NCBI GenBank assembly: GCA_910585005.1
Contig: CAJUCN010000016.1
Span: forward strand, 1-64,000
From: an uncultured Lachnospiraceae bacterium
GTDB taxonomy: Bacteria > Bacillota > Clostridia > Lachnospirales > Lachnospiraceae
Length of the DNA stretch: 64,000 bases
Direction: 5' to 3'
Shown: one piece after another, positions 1 to 7,612 of the stretch
Position numbering within the stretch: the stretch's first letter is position 1
Layout: each line of letters starts with the position of its first letter
Position numbers and translations under genes: made by a program
Notes under the pieces: model-generated
Database searches by the model: none
What the model was told of the DNA's origin: nothing
The model's input: the letters and a program-made list of their open reading frames with translations, nothing else

Positions 1-54
1 TATCATAGAAGACCTGCTGTCTAATACCTGTTTACAGAAAATTTTTCACAGACT

Positions 55-471
55 CTAATTGTCACGACATTTTATTTCTAATAGTTTCTTTACATCTTCA
101 TAGTGTTCTTGGCAAATAACCCGATAATGTATCCAACCACCATCGCCGCAAGGATATTTATTTTCAATGTATTCTTGAGTGTATTTTTTCAGACCCCCAT
201 AAATCATTTCATATTGCACATCTGTTAATCTTATCATAACTGTAAATGCACCAGCTTCAGCAAAGATGTTACATAGAAGCTTTTTCTTTTTATAATGTCC
301 TATTCCCCAACCGTATTTGTTCCCATATGGGAAAACCACTTTTTGCTCTGTATGAAAAGTAGTTGTCAACCAATCATTTATCCTGGAAAAGTATTCTGCA
401 TTTTCTGCACAGTACTCCCTCATTTCCTCTACTGTTGGCAAAACCTGCTTATTTAACATTCTCTCGTACAT
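55..471 (-). CDS. DUF3788 family protein
   Basis: A 138-residue soluble protein with no signal peptide or membrane segment. The N-terminus (MYERMLNKQ, then a helix rich in Glu) and the stretch GWGIGHYKKKKLLCNIF match my memory of the DUF3788 family, small cytoplasmic proteins of unknown function common in Clostridia. The start is supported by GGAGGGC a few bases upstream. A TATAAT-like box lies near 525-530 on the same strand. It is transcribed away from the metG leader and appears monocistronic. The biochemical role is unknown; I only assign the family. Confidence 0.75.
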   Translation of the reverse strand: MYERMLNKQVLPTVEEMREYCAENAEYFSRINDWLTTTFHTEQKVVFPYGNKYGWGIGHYKKKKLLCNIFAEAGAFTVMIRLTDVQYEMIYGGLKKYTQEYIENKYPCGDGGWIHYRVICQEHYEDVKKLLEIKCRDN

Positions 472-608
472 AACTGCCCTCCAAATTCAAAAACTATCTC
501 TACGTCAATCCATTCTTTTGACAAATTATAGCATAATTATGTTAAAACGGCGATGCGAATATGCAATAAGGTGAAACATTTTGTATGGGTTCTAATTTGA
601 AATAATTG

Positions 609-637
609 TTGACACATGAATGAACTTGTTGTAGCAT
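609..637 (+). promoter_or_regulatory. SigA-type promoter of the metG T-box transcript
   Basis: TTGACA (609-614), a spacer of exactly 17 bases, then TAGCAT (632-637). It lies directly upstream of the T-box leader and would start transcription near 644. The -35 is perfect and the -10 matches 4 of 6. Confidence 0.75.
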
Positions 638-644
638 AATAAAA

Positions 645-943
645 TATATTAAAGGCTATGAAGGGAAGAGTAAGTAGTTAACTATGTTACAGAGAGTCTG
701 ATTAGGTGAGAACAGGCGCAAAAGGAACTACTGAAAATGGTCTCGGAGCTGCGTACCGAAGCTATCATGCCAAGGCTACGACGGGTGCACCCGTTATAGT
801 GATAGACTATCGATGAATCATTTCTCGTCCGTAGTTGATAAGGCTTGTATCGTGAGATATAAGTGAATTTAGGGTGGTAACACGAAGCTGATGCTCTCGT
901 CCCTGAAAAAGAAATTTTTCAGAGAGGAGGGCTTTTTTAGTAC
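645..943 (+). ncRNA. T-box leader (methionine-responsive), riboswitch of metG
   Basis: The leader has the ordered T-box landmarks: an AGTA-type motif near 670, AGAGA near 692, a GNUG-like loop near 706, a specifier region near 733-739, and the 14-nt T-box AGGGTGGTAACACG at 871-884. The latter is followed by an imperfect terminator hairpin (core CTGAAAAA 903-910 with TTTTTCAG 915-922) and a T-run at 933-938. The best specifier codon is ATG at 737-739, after GAAA, which fits the downstream methionyl-tRNA synthetase. Uncharged tRNA-Met would stabilise the antiterminator and allow readthrough. The specifier call leans partly on the downstream gene. Confidence 0.88.
893..938 (+). terminator. Regulated intrinsic terminator of the T-box leader
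   Basis: The hairpin CTGAAAAA/TTTTTCAG closes a GAAA loop, with extra CTCTC/GAGAG pairing outside a bulge, followed by TTTTTT at 933-938. Its 5' arm overlaps the region that pairs with the T-box sequence in the antiterminator, as expected for mutually exclusive folds. An ATG at 891 opens an in-frame extension of metG but lies in this element and is not the start. Confidence 0.8.
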
Positions 944-1016
944 AGAAAAATATATCGTAATCGACATTAGAAACAAAGTTATCACTATAAAAGTAAGAAG
1001 AAATGAGGTAGGTAAA

Positions 1017-2666
1017 ATGAGACAAATTTTAATTGGAGGTGCATGGCCATATGCAAATGGTTCATTGCACATAGGACATATTGCCGGATTATTACCGGGG
1101 GATGTATTGGCAAGATATCATAGAGCAATCGGTGATAAAGTATATTTTGTTTCGGGAAGTGATTGTCATGGTACTCCTGTAGCAATTAGGGCAAAGCAAG
1201 AAAACAGGACACCGCAAGAAGTCAGTGACTTTTATCATAAAGAGTTTGTGGAATGCTTTGAGCGGTTAGGATTTAGTTATGATGCCTATACGAAAACATC
1301 GGCAAATGAACATAAAGATTTTGTGAGGGAATTTCATCGGAAATTATATAAAAGTCCATATGTGTACGAAAAAGAAGTTCCACAAGCTTATTGTGAAAGT
1401 TGTAGGACTTTCTTGGCAGACCGTTTTGTATTAGGAAAATGCCCTAAATGCGGAAGTGATACCAGAGGTGATCAATGTGATTCGTGTGGTACCGTTTTAG
1501 AACCTGAAACACTGACAGAACCTAAATGTGCTGTATGTGGAAAGACGATCGGTTTCAAAAACTCTACCCACTTATACATTGCTATTTCAAAATTGCAGTC
1601 ACAATTAGAAGCACTGGTTGAAAACCACCCTGAGTGGCGAAAAAATGCCATTGCATTTACTAAACGCTATCTCAACGATGGATTAAGAGACCGGGCATTA
1701 ACCAGAGATTTGGAATGGGGAATAAAGGTACCTAAAGAAGGGTATGAAAACAAAACAATATATATTTGGGCGGAAAATGTATTAGGTTACCTATCCGCAA
1801 GCAGAATGGCTGCCAGAGAAGATGCCAATACATTTTCAAAGTTATGGGCGGAAGGCGCCAAGCATTATTATGTACATGGAAAAGATAATATTCCATTTCA
1901 TACTATTATATTACCGGCGCTTTTACTAGTAAATGGAGATGGATGGCATTTACCAGACCAAATTGTGTCCAGTGAATATTTAACTTTGGAAGGCAGGAAA
2001 ATCTCTACCAGTCAAAATTATGCCATATGGGTGAAAGATTTATTAGATGATTATGAAGCCGATTCTATTCGATATTTTTTTATTGCAAATGGACCTGAAA
2101 AAAAGGATGCGGATTTTTCATGGAGAGAATTTGTTCATAATCATAATGGTGAGTTGCTTGGAGCATACGGAAATTTTGTGAACCGAACATTGGCATTTAT
2201 TAAAAAATATTGTGATGGAGTTGTTCCACAAGGAATCAATAATTTTGATTTAGATAATCAAATAGATCGCCTGTATCTTACTGTGGGAAAACTTATTGAA
2301 AGTGGATGCTTTAAAGATGCAATTAATGAGATTTTTGATTATGTAAGAAGTGCAAACAAGTTTTTTGATACCGAACAACCTTGGATCACACGAAACACTG
2401 ATAGAACTGCATGTGATAATACCCTTTATCAATGTGTTCAGATTATAGCAAATTTAGCAGTTTTGCTCTCTCCTTTTATCCCTTTTTCTTCGGAAAAAGT
2501 TTTGAAATGGTTGAATATCTGTAATAAGTGGGAAATACAACATGTTGCAAATGGATATTTGCTCCCGGAGATTGAAATATTATTTCAGCGAATTGATAAA
2601 AAAGTAATCGAAGAGGAAACAAAAAAATTAAAGGCTATTTTATCATTGTTTGACGATGGAAAGTAG
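1017..2666 (+). CDS. metG: Methionyl-tRNA synthetase, short archaeal-type
   Basis: Charges tRNA-Met with methionine. The class I signature HIGH is at residues 18-21, and the second signature reads KISTS (about 327-331) instead of KMSKS. Between about 126 and 180 there are four cysteine pairs (CESC, CPKC, CDSC, CAVC) forming a double zinc-knuckle insertion. The protein is 549 residues and ends after the anticodon-binding domain, without the C-terminal tRNA-binding (Trbp111-like) domain of the usual 640-670-residue enzyme. I chose ATG 1017 because GAGGTAGG precedes it; an in-frame ATG at 891 lies inside the T-box terminator. The knuckle layout and KISTS resemble the archaeal/MetRS2 group, so this may be a second synthetase in the genome. 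Confidence 0.9.
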   Translation: MRQILIGGAWPYANGSLHIGHIAGLLPGDVLARYHRAIGDKVYFVSGSDCHGTPVAIRAKQENRTPQEVSDFYHKEFVECFERLGFSYDAYTKTSANEHKDFVREFHRKLYKSPYVYEKEVPQAYCESCRTFLADRFVLGKCPKCGSDTRGDQCDSCGTVLEPETLTEPKCAVCGKTIGFKNSTHLYIAISKLQSQLEALVENHPEWRKNAIAFTKRYLNDGLRDRALTRDLEWGIKVPKEGYENKTIYIWAENVLGYLSASRMAAREDANTFSKLWAEGAKHYYVHGKDNIPFHTIILPALLLVNGDGWHLPDQIVSSEYLTLEGRKISTSQNYAIWVKDLLDDYEADSIRYFFIANGPEKKDADFSWREFVHNHNGELLGAYGNFVNRTLAFIKKYCDGVVPQGINNFDLDNQIDRLYLTVGKLIESGCFKDAINEIFDYVRSANKFFDTEQPWITRNTDRTACDNTLYQCVQIIANLAVLLSPFIPFSSEKVLKWLNICNKWEIQHVANGYLLPEIEILFQRIDKKVIEEETKKLKAILSLFDDGK

Positions 2667-2808
2667 TTTGTCCGTACTGTCGGATATGTCCATGCCATAG
2701 AGTTCCTTCCTGTGGGATTCTATGGCTCCGGTTGTCATTCTCTTTGAGATAGCTATGCATGATTTCCCGCATTGCTGCTTTTTGTGGGCTTTCCTTTTTT
2801 CTCGCCAT
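2667..2808 (-). pseudogene. IS256/mutator-family transposase remnant
   Basis: From an ATG at 2808, preceded by GGAGG, the first ~25 codons read MARKKESPQK then MREIMHSYLKEND, which resembles the N-terminus of IS256-type transposases. Soon after, the +1 frame reads ELYGMDISDSTDK, which resembles the family's LYGxxVSDSTxxxITDK region normally found well over 100 residues further in. The gene therefore has a large internal deletion and a frameshift and cannot make an active enzyme. No DDE catalytic region remains. It abuts the 3' end of metG. Confidence 0.6.
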
Positions 2809-2815
2809 AATAATT

Positions 2816-2855
2816 CCTCCAAACTGAGTAATCTTATCTTATATCAGTTTGGAGG
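2816..2855 (-). repeat. Perfect 12-bp inverted repeat hiding the transposase ribosome site
   Basis: CCTCCAAACTGA (2816-2827) pairs perfectly with TCAGTTTGGAGG (2844-2855). On the minus strand the distal arm contains the GGAGG placed 7 bases before the transposase ATG at 2808. Readthrough RNA entering the element would fold and mask this ribosome site, a known way for insertion sequences to limit transposase expression from outside promoters. Confidence 0.6.
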
Positions 2856-2913
2856 TTTACACAAACTTTGGGATAATCCTGGAAAATGGCAAAATTTATC
2901 TCTCTGCCAGTTA

Positions 2914-3465
2914 TCAATAATTAATTCCGTTGACTGCCAATACCCCGTCTACTACACCAAAGATTATGTTTGCTGTACTTCCATCTGAAATAGAGAATCC
3001 TGCCATGCTGGGTTGGAAATTTTCGATATCAGCCATTTCTATAGATTTCAACAGTTCATCCGTAAACACAGCTCCTGCACCAAGATTCAAAAAATCCTCT
3101 TTGGTCTCAACTACATCAACATCCGGCAATCCAACATAAACCGGAAATGAAGTCAGTTCTGCCAACGCCTCTAAGTCCTTTTGGGCGGTTACATCCTTAA
3201 CTTTCTCGGCAAATTCCTTCGCTGCTTTCCTGTCAACTGCAAAGTTATCCTCATATCCTTCCCATGTCTGTGTTGTTTTTTCTGTCTCATCAGTTTCTAC
3301 TTTTTCTGCAACAGAATCCTGTTCTGTTTCCTCCGATATACTCGTGGAAATATCCTGCTGTGTATCCTGCCTGGGCTGCTGGCTTTCGCCGCATCCCATC
3401 AGCGCCACTCCTGTCAGAACAAAACTCAAAAACATAACAGCAACATTCTTCCTTCTCTTTCTCAT
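2914..3465 (-). CDS. Putative lipoprotein, third gene of the sigV-rsiV-like operon
   Basis: A 183-residue protein with a positively charged start (MRKRRKN), a hydrophobic stretch and a lipobox ending at Cys25 (VALMGC), so probably anchored outside the membrane. An acidic, Ser/Thr/Glu-rich linker follows to about residue 65, then a compact C-terminal domain (FAEKVKDVTAQKDLEALAEL, later SISDGSTANIIFGVVDG). The start at 3465 has GGAGGAAATTAAG upstream and lies one base after the rsiV-like stop codon, so it is cotranscribed with the sigma/anti-sigma pair. I do not recognise a named family. Its place suggests a role in the envelope-stress response, as effector or sensor. Confidence 0.8.
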   Translation of the reverse strand: MRKRRKNVAVMFLSFVLTGVALMGCGESQQPRQDTQQDISTSISEETEQDSVAEKVETDETEKTTQTWEGYEDNFAVDRKAAKEFAEKVKDVTAQKDLEALAELTSFPVYVGLPDVDVVETKEDFLNLGAGAVFTDELLKSIEMADIENFQPSMAGFSISDGSTANIIFGVVDGVLAVNGINY

Positions 3466-3466
3466 C

Positions 3467-4357
3467 TTAATTTCCTCCTGTAATTTCAAATGTAATTTCT
3501 CCTGACGAACCAGGTGCAATTTCATATTGTTCATAAACAATAACCGGGCGGTTATTCTCATTGATATAAAACTTCGTATCTTCCGAAATTCCCGCAAAAC
3601 CTCCTTCCTCCGCTGTAAAAAATACTTCTCCTGATTTTTGTCTTTCAGCAATCTGTTCTTTGATACTTTCATTTACCAATTCCACATAATCACTGCCCAA
3701 CAGATCCTTTAATGTGACCATTTTTCCTGTTCTTAAATCCAGGTTGTAATACTTTAACTCGTTATTGGCATTTGTCCAGTTTTCCGTCCCTCTCACAACA
3801 AAAGAAAGATAATCGTTATTCTGCTTCTTTATCTCATAGCCCACGGTAATCTTTATCTTGTGTTCTGCCCATTCTTCCGGCGTTCCCCCTGTTTCCATAT
3901 AAGCAGACCTGTATTCTTCTGCACGCACAAGCGCCTCATCTGCATACTGGTTACAGAGAGCAAGGATTTCCTGATTGATCTCATCCACCGGTATCCCGGT
4001 ATCCTCTGTGATCATCTCAATTGTTGGAATTTCCACAGACACCGCTATATCATCCTTTTCCGTTTCGTAAGAACGGAATGTCAGTATCCGGGCCAGGCCT
4101 CCGATCACCGGAAGCTGTCCTGCCTCTTTTGCAAATACCGGACTTGTATTCAAAGCCGCCGTGAAAAGAATGCATATGGCTGCTGCCGCTGCTTCCACAC
4201 TGTGTATTACCCTTTTTAATCTGTGACTGCTGTCAGATCTTCTTTTTTCTTCCTGCTGATTCCTTGACTTTTGTATCTCCTGCTGTATTCGGAAGTTAAG
4301 TTCCTCTGGAATCGTGATCTGGTCATATCTTTCTTTCATTGTTTCTAATTTCCCCAT
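3467..4357 (-). CDS. rsiV: RsiV-like anti-sigma factor (DUF3298-type)
   Basis: A 296-residue single-pass membrane protein: a cytoplasmic N-terminus (about 1-50) that would hold the sigma factor, one membrane segment (about 54-75, VEAAAAAICILFTAAL), then a large outer domain. The outer part begins with NTSPVFAKEAGQLPVIGGL and ends with VIVYEQYEIAPGSSG, typical of DUF4163/DUF3298 proteins such as Bacillus subtilis RsiV, which binds lysozyme and is then cleaved to free SigV. It overlaps the sigma gene by 13 bases, consistent with coupled translation. Lysozyme sensing is inferred from the family only. Confidence 0.82.
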   Translation of the reverse strand: MGKLETMKERYDQITIPEELNFRIQQEIQKSRNQQEEKRRSDSSHRLKRVIHSVEAAAAAICILFTAALNTSPVFAKEAGQLPVIGGLARILTFRSYETEKDDIAVSVEIPTIEMITEDTGIPVDEINQEILALCNQYADEALVRAEEYRSAYMETGGTPEEWAEHKIKITVGYEIKKQNNDYLSFVVRGTENWTNANNELKYYNLDLRTGKMVTLKDLLGSDYVELVNESIKEQIAERQKSGEVFFTAEEGGFAGISEDTKFYINENNRPVIVYEQYEIAPGSSGEITFEITGGN

Positions 4358-4845
4358 ATATCTGCCTCCTGAATATTTTCCTTTAATTGTTTTAATCCAC
4401 GATAGAGCTTTGTTTTAACCGTATTCAGATTTAATCCGGTAATACAGGAAATTTCTTTTAAGGACAACTCTTCAAAAAACCGAAGTTTTATGATTCCCTG
4501 TACATCTAACTCCAATCTGTCTAACTCTTTTTCCAGATCATCATCCTGCTCATAACTTTTTTCGTAATACACCTCCTCCCGTCCCGGATTATCACTTGTC
4601 AGCAAAATCCTCTTCCGCTTTTTCAGCACCGCCAGACATTCATTAATTAATATTCTATAAAACCAGGTTTTGATGGCGTCCGCATTTTTTACGCTTTCAT
4701 GCGCCTCAAGCGCTTTACAGACTGCACTTTGGACAACATCAAGAGCGTCCTCCTGATTTCTGGTGTAACTATAAGCCACTCTATAAAACCGGTCTTGATT
4801 CTCAAGAATATACTGGATTAACCTTTCATAAAATATTTGTTTCAT
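4345..4845 (-). CDS. sigV: ECF sigma factor, SigV-like
   Basis: A 166-residue extracytoplasmic-function sigma factor. Region 2 (about 15-75) has FYRVAYSYTRNQEDALDVVQ and IKTWFYRILINECL. Region 4 (about 110-160) has the helix-turn-helix LDVQGIIKLRFFEELSLKEI then TGLNLNTVKTKLYRGLKQLK. The length is normal for the family. It is first in an operon with an RsiV-like anti-sigma factor, so the pair assignment is firm; the SigV name rests on the partner. A TGAAAC-type promoter upstream suggests autoregulation. Confidence 0.88.
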   Translation of the reverse strand: MKQIFYERLIQYILENQDRFYRVAYSYTRNQEDALDVVQSAVCKALEAHESVKNADAIKTWFYRILINECLAVLKKRKRILLTSDNPGREEVYYEKSYEQDDDLEKELDRLELDVQGIIKLRFFEELSLKEISCITGLNLNTVKTKLYRGLKQLKENIQEADIWGN

Positions 4846-4883
4846 AACAGGTGCACACCTTTCTACTTTCTTCTTTTACTATA

Positions 4884-4912
4884 TAGATTTTTCAGGTATC
4901 ACAAAAGTTTCA
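4884..4912 (-). promoter_or_regulatory. Candidate ECF-type (self-recognised) promoter of the sigV operon
   Basis: On the minus strand TGAAACTTTT begins at 4912 and AATCTA lies at 4889-4884, with 17 bases between the hexamers. TGAAAC is the typical -35 of Bacillus ECF sigma factors; the -10 is a weaker match to CGTCTA. It lies about 40 bases upstream of the start codon. Confidence 0.5.
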
Positions 4913-4985
4913 AATCAGAAAAATACCTGCTCTGCAATGATGCAATTGTCATTAGGGATTTTGCAGAAAGTTATGCATAACAGAA

Positions 4986-5017
4986 AGAAGCGGAAGGCCC
5001 GTAAGCCTTCCGCTTCT
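4986..5017 (-). terminator. Terminator of the DUF2871 operon
   Basis: AGAAGCGGAAGGC (4986-4998) pairs perfectly with GCCTTCCGCTTCT (5005-5017) around a 6-base loop, 17 bases after the DUF2871 stop. The minus-strand tail is TTTCTGTT, so the T-run is short but the 13-bp stem is strong. Confidence 0.7.
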
Positions 5018-5034
5018 GAAAATGCCCTTGAATT

Positions 5035-5454
5035 TTAATCCTGCCCCACCAATACGCTGCGCCTGATCTGCACCAGCACAAGCGCCATGCTGACACCCAT
5101 CAAAATATGTCCGATTCCGGCAATACCGGATATTGCAGCGTTCATGCCAGAAGAAAGCACAGGCGCCAGCACCTGGACCACCCCCCGCACCACAAACATC
5201 ACAGCAGTCAAGTTCAGACCAATATGATAAGCAACCAGTACCCGCCTGGTTTTAACACCGGTGAAAGAAAAGCTCTTTTCCAACAGGAGCAGCAACAGGA
5301 AAAACACCATACCCAGCAGGAAATAGTGGGTATGGACAACTGCAAGGTTTGTTTTGCCGGTAAAACCGTTGAATTTGGTAAACTCCCGGTAAAACACACC
5401 GCCAGCCATCGCAAGAATGGCATACAACAAAGCTGAATTTATGTAACGTTTCAT
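5035..5454 (-). CDS. DUF2871 family integral membrane protein
   Basis: A 139-residue protein with about four membrane helices. The N-terminus ALLYAILAMAGGVFYREFTK followed by FNGFTGKT and HTHYFLLGM is characteristic of DUF2871 proteins, whose function is unknown. Two conserved His (HTH) sit at the start of the second helix. The start follows GGGAGGATCAATT. It is the second gene of a two-gene operon (13-base gap) behind a TetR-type operator, so it probably belongs to a small-molecule or stress response controlled by the neighbouring TetR protein. Confidence 0.82.
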   Translation of the reverse strand: MKRYINSALLYAILAMAGGVFYREFTKFNGFTGKTNLAVVHTHYFLLGMVFFLLLLLLEKSFSFTGVKTRRVLVAYHIGLNLTAVMFVVRGVVQVLAPVLSSGMNAAISGIAGIGHILMGVSMALVLVQIRRSVLVGQD

Positions 5455-5467
5455 AATTGATCCTCCC

Positions 5468-6133
5468 TTACTCGCATTCTCGTTTCATAGCAAAATATCC
5501 AATGAGTACCGTCCATACATAGGCGCAGGTCTTGGGTATCATCAGCATCCCGATCATGGGTAGGAGATCCGCCCACAGCACTACCGGGATATAGAAGCCG
5601 AAGCTCAGCACGATGGTCAGCCACATCCAGCGGAACATCTTATCCCCATGCTCCTTTGCACTTCGATAAAACAGCACAATCACCAAAAGTCCCAACAGGG
5701 CAAAAGGGATATTGCGGTAGATGCCCCAGGAAAGAGGTGCATCGGCACTAAGCCACTGGTTCTGAGGCATCATGCACAATGCGATCCGCATACCGGCCAG
5801 ACCATACACAGCAGTGGTGAGGCCCCCCTGGCCGTTAATCTTATACCGCTGCCGCCAGACATAATAGAGGAGCACATAAAAAATCGTCATCGTGACCGAA
5901 GTGATCCATTTCCCAATGCCCAAGGGAACTGTGTAGCTGTCCAGACCAGAAGTACACAGGGCAAGAGCACGGGGAACCAAATGGAATGAGTCTCCCGCCC
6001 CCAACACGACTGCCATCCATCCAAACAGACGAAATTGGCGGTTTCCTCTGCTGCCCCGGATCATTAATATTCCCATAGTAATCACAGAAATCAGATAGAC
6101 AGCATCAAATAGAGTTTCTACAATTGCTTGCAT
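5468..6133 (-). CDS. Putative seven-helix membrane protein, TetR-controlled
   Basis: A 221-residue, very hydrophobic protein with about seven membrane segments and short loops. There is no signal peptide and no recognisable transporter signature. I chose the ATG at 6133 because AAAGGAGAATACGTT precedes it; an upstream in-frame ATG at 6220 has no ribosome site. It is the first gene of an operon with the DUF2871 protein and lies downstream of an operator matching that of the TetR gene. I do not recognise the family; a heme- or lipid-related membrane function would be a guess. Confidence 0.7.
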   Translation of the reverse strand: MQAIVETLFDAVYLISVITMGILMIRGSRGNRQFRLFGWMAVVLGAGDSFHLVPRALALCTSGLDSYTVPLGIGKWITSVTMTIFYVLLYYVWRQRYKINGQGGLTTAVYGLAGMRIALCMMPQNQWLSADAPLSWGIYRNIPFALLGLLVIVLFYRSAKEHGDKMFRWMWLTIVLSFGFYIPVVLWADLLPMIGMLMIPKTCAYVWTVLIGYFAMKRECE

Positions 6134-6230
6134 AACGTATTCTCCTTTATTTTTTATTTTGAGCTGTAGCAGCGGCAAATACTGTCCTGCCCACAAGCAA
6201 ATGCCTTCTTTCGTAATCATTCTCCCTCAG

Positions 6231-6243
6231 TGAACATCGTTCA
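6231..6243. promoter_or_regulatory. TetR-type operator in front of the membrane-protein operon
   Basis: TGAACATCGTTCA is a near-perfect palindrome (TGAAC/GTTCA arms). It matches the operator at 6854-6866 in front of the tetR gene in both arms. It lies about 100 bases upstream of the start at 6133. Confidence 0.7.
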
Positions 6244-6280
6244 ACTTGCAGGATAAAAAATACCACAATCCAGTGGAATT

Positions 6281-6838
6281 TTAATAAAGGGTTCTGCGGA
6301 CAACCTCCAGTACCGCAGTAGGGTCATAGTCCTCCCGCAGCAAAGCGGATAACATCATGGAAAATAAAACGTCCGCAAATCTTTCGACTGTAAACTGCTC
6401 CGTAAACGCATCCCTCCGAATCCTGGCATCCCGCCTTAAGACATAACACAACCCATCCAATATATGCTGCCATGTCTGCTGCATTCTCCGTTTCCCATCG
6501 GACTTTTCCTCCTGCATAAAACCCAGAGAGTGCATTGTAAAAAACCCAGGATACTGTTTACAGCCGTATTCCATCCTCTCATACATCCATGTAATACAGA
6601 CCTGTGTATCCTGAAACACGGCCCGATCCTCCGGACGGTGAAAAATCTCACGCCAGACGCTTTCCACTGTGGTACACACCAACGCAGCTTTAGAATCAAA
6701 ATAATTGTAAATGGATCCCACCGATACCCCGCAGGCCGCCGCAACAGAACGAATATTGACCGCAGACCATCCCCTCTGCCGGATCAATTCCCTGCTGGTT
6801 TTTAAAATTTCTTCTTTTGATGTCACAACCGTATTCAT
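6281..6838 (-). CDS. TetR/AcrR family transcriptional regulator
   Basis: A 185-residue repressor-type protein. The DNA-binding domain covers residues 1-60: TSKEEILKTSRELIRQRGWS, then helix-turn-helix VRSVAAACGVSVGSIYNYFDSK-like sequence. The rest is a ligand-binding helical domain without recognisable specificity. It lies in the same direction as, and upstream of, the two membrane genes at 5035-6133. Its own promoter (TTGACA-17-TATAAT) is directly followed by an operator, and a second copy precedes the membrane operon, so it most likely represses both itself and that operon. Confidence 0.9.
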   Translation of the reverse strand: MNTVVTSKEEILKTSRELIRQRGWSAVNIRSVAAACGVSVGSIYNYFDSKAALVCTTVESVWREIFHRPEDRAVFQDTQVCITWMYERMEYGCKQYPGFFTMHSLGFMQEEKSDGKRRMQQTWQHILDGLCYVLRRDARIRRDAFTEQFTVERFADVLFSMMLSALLREDYDPTAVLEVVRRTLY

Positions 6839-6853
6839 CCAATCACCTCAATA

Positions 6854-6894
6854 TGAACAATGTTCATTATAGTAAATCCCATCTCTACTGTCAA
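6854..6894 (-). promoter_or_regulatory. tetR promoter with overlapping operator
   Basis: On the minus strand TTGACA (6889-6894), a 17-base spacer and TATAAT (6866-6871) form a perfect SigA promoter. The palindrome TGAACAATGTTCA (6854-6866) overlaps the end of the -10 and the start site, so a bound dimer would block transcription. Confidence 0.85.
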
Positions 6895-7057
6895 GTACTT
6901 ATGCGGAAAAACTTCTTATTTCCACGCCCCCGGATTCGTGGTACAATAAAAACCTGCACAGCAGAAACCAAGACAAGAAAACACAAAACTTAATTTACAG
7001 CGGGAATAATGGGAATATTCATGATACCGTTGACTGAAATTTGAAAGCAGGAACATA

Positions 7058-7546
7058 ATGAACAAGCAAGAAATTTATGATTATCTGAAAGAAAAGAATA
7101 TCTGGCATGAAATTACAGAACACATAGCAGTTTATCATATGGATGATTTGTCTAAAATTGAGATTCCTTACCCAGAAGCCGACGCCAAGAATCTCTTTGT
7201 ACGAGACGATAAAAAGAAGTCCTACTATCTCATTACGGTTAAAGGGGATAAGAGAGTAAACCTTAAAGAGATTCGTAAAGCAAACCAAACCCGCCCCCTA
7301 AGTTTCGCATCTGAAAATGACTTGATGAACCTTTTAGGTCTTGTAGCTGGTTCCGTAACGCCCCTAGGTGTCTTAAATGATCAAAATTTGAAGGTAAAGG
7401 TATTTCTTGATCAGGATTTCTTTGAAGGTTCCGGTCTTATAGGCGTTCACCCTAATGATAATACCGCAACAATATGGATGAAAGTAATTGATTTAGCTAA
7501 CATCATTAAAGAACATGGGAATGAAATTACCATCATATCATGTTAA
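7058..7546 (+). CDS. ProX-like prolyl-tRNA editing deacylase
   Basis: A 162-residue protein of the YbaK/ProRS-INS superfamily of free-standing editing domains that hydrolyse mischarged tRNA (Ala-tRNA-Pro in ProXp-ala/PrdX members). It starts NKQEIYDYLKEKNIWHEIT, and the core shows AKNLFVRDDKKKSYYLITVK with the conserved lysine, then GSVTPLGVLND and IGVHPNDNTATI. The length is typical of the bacterial PrdX/ProX group. The start follows AGGAACAT. It appears monocistronic, so the substrate is inferred from the family. Confidence 0.85.
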   Translation: MNKQEIYDYLKEKNIWHEITEHIAVYHMDDLSKIEIPYPEADAKNLFVRDDKKKSYYLITVKGDKRVNLKEIRKANQTRPLSFASENDLMNLLGLVAGSVTPLGVLNDQNLKVKVFLDQDFFEGSGLIGVHPNDNTATIWMKVIDLANIIKEHGNEITIISC

Positions 7547-7612
7547 TACTGTATTCTATCTTACGCACGGGTTTGACAGGTAATAAATTGGGACATAAAT
7601 GAGGACAAAATA

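Larger units (their letters stand above)
2667..2880 (-). mobile_element. Remnant of an IS256-type insertion sequence (5' end only)
   Basis: It comprises the transposase fragment at 2667-2808, the hairpin at 2816-2855 and an outer end GTTTACACAAACTTTGGGA (about 2855-2873) that resembles IS256-family terminal repeats (TTTACACAAA core). I could not find a matching opposite end beside metG, so the element is deleted on that side. Confidence 0.5.

Noticed and set aside
891..1016. In-frame ATG 42 codons upstream of metG
   Set aside because: It lies inside the T-box terminator hairpin and lacks a ribosome site; GAGGTAGG precedes the ATG at 1017.
3466..3672. N-terminal extension of the lipoprotein gene
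   Set aside because: It lies within the rsiV-like gene in another frame; the lipobox signal peptide and GGAGG point to ATG 3465.
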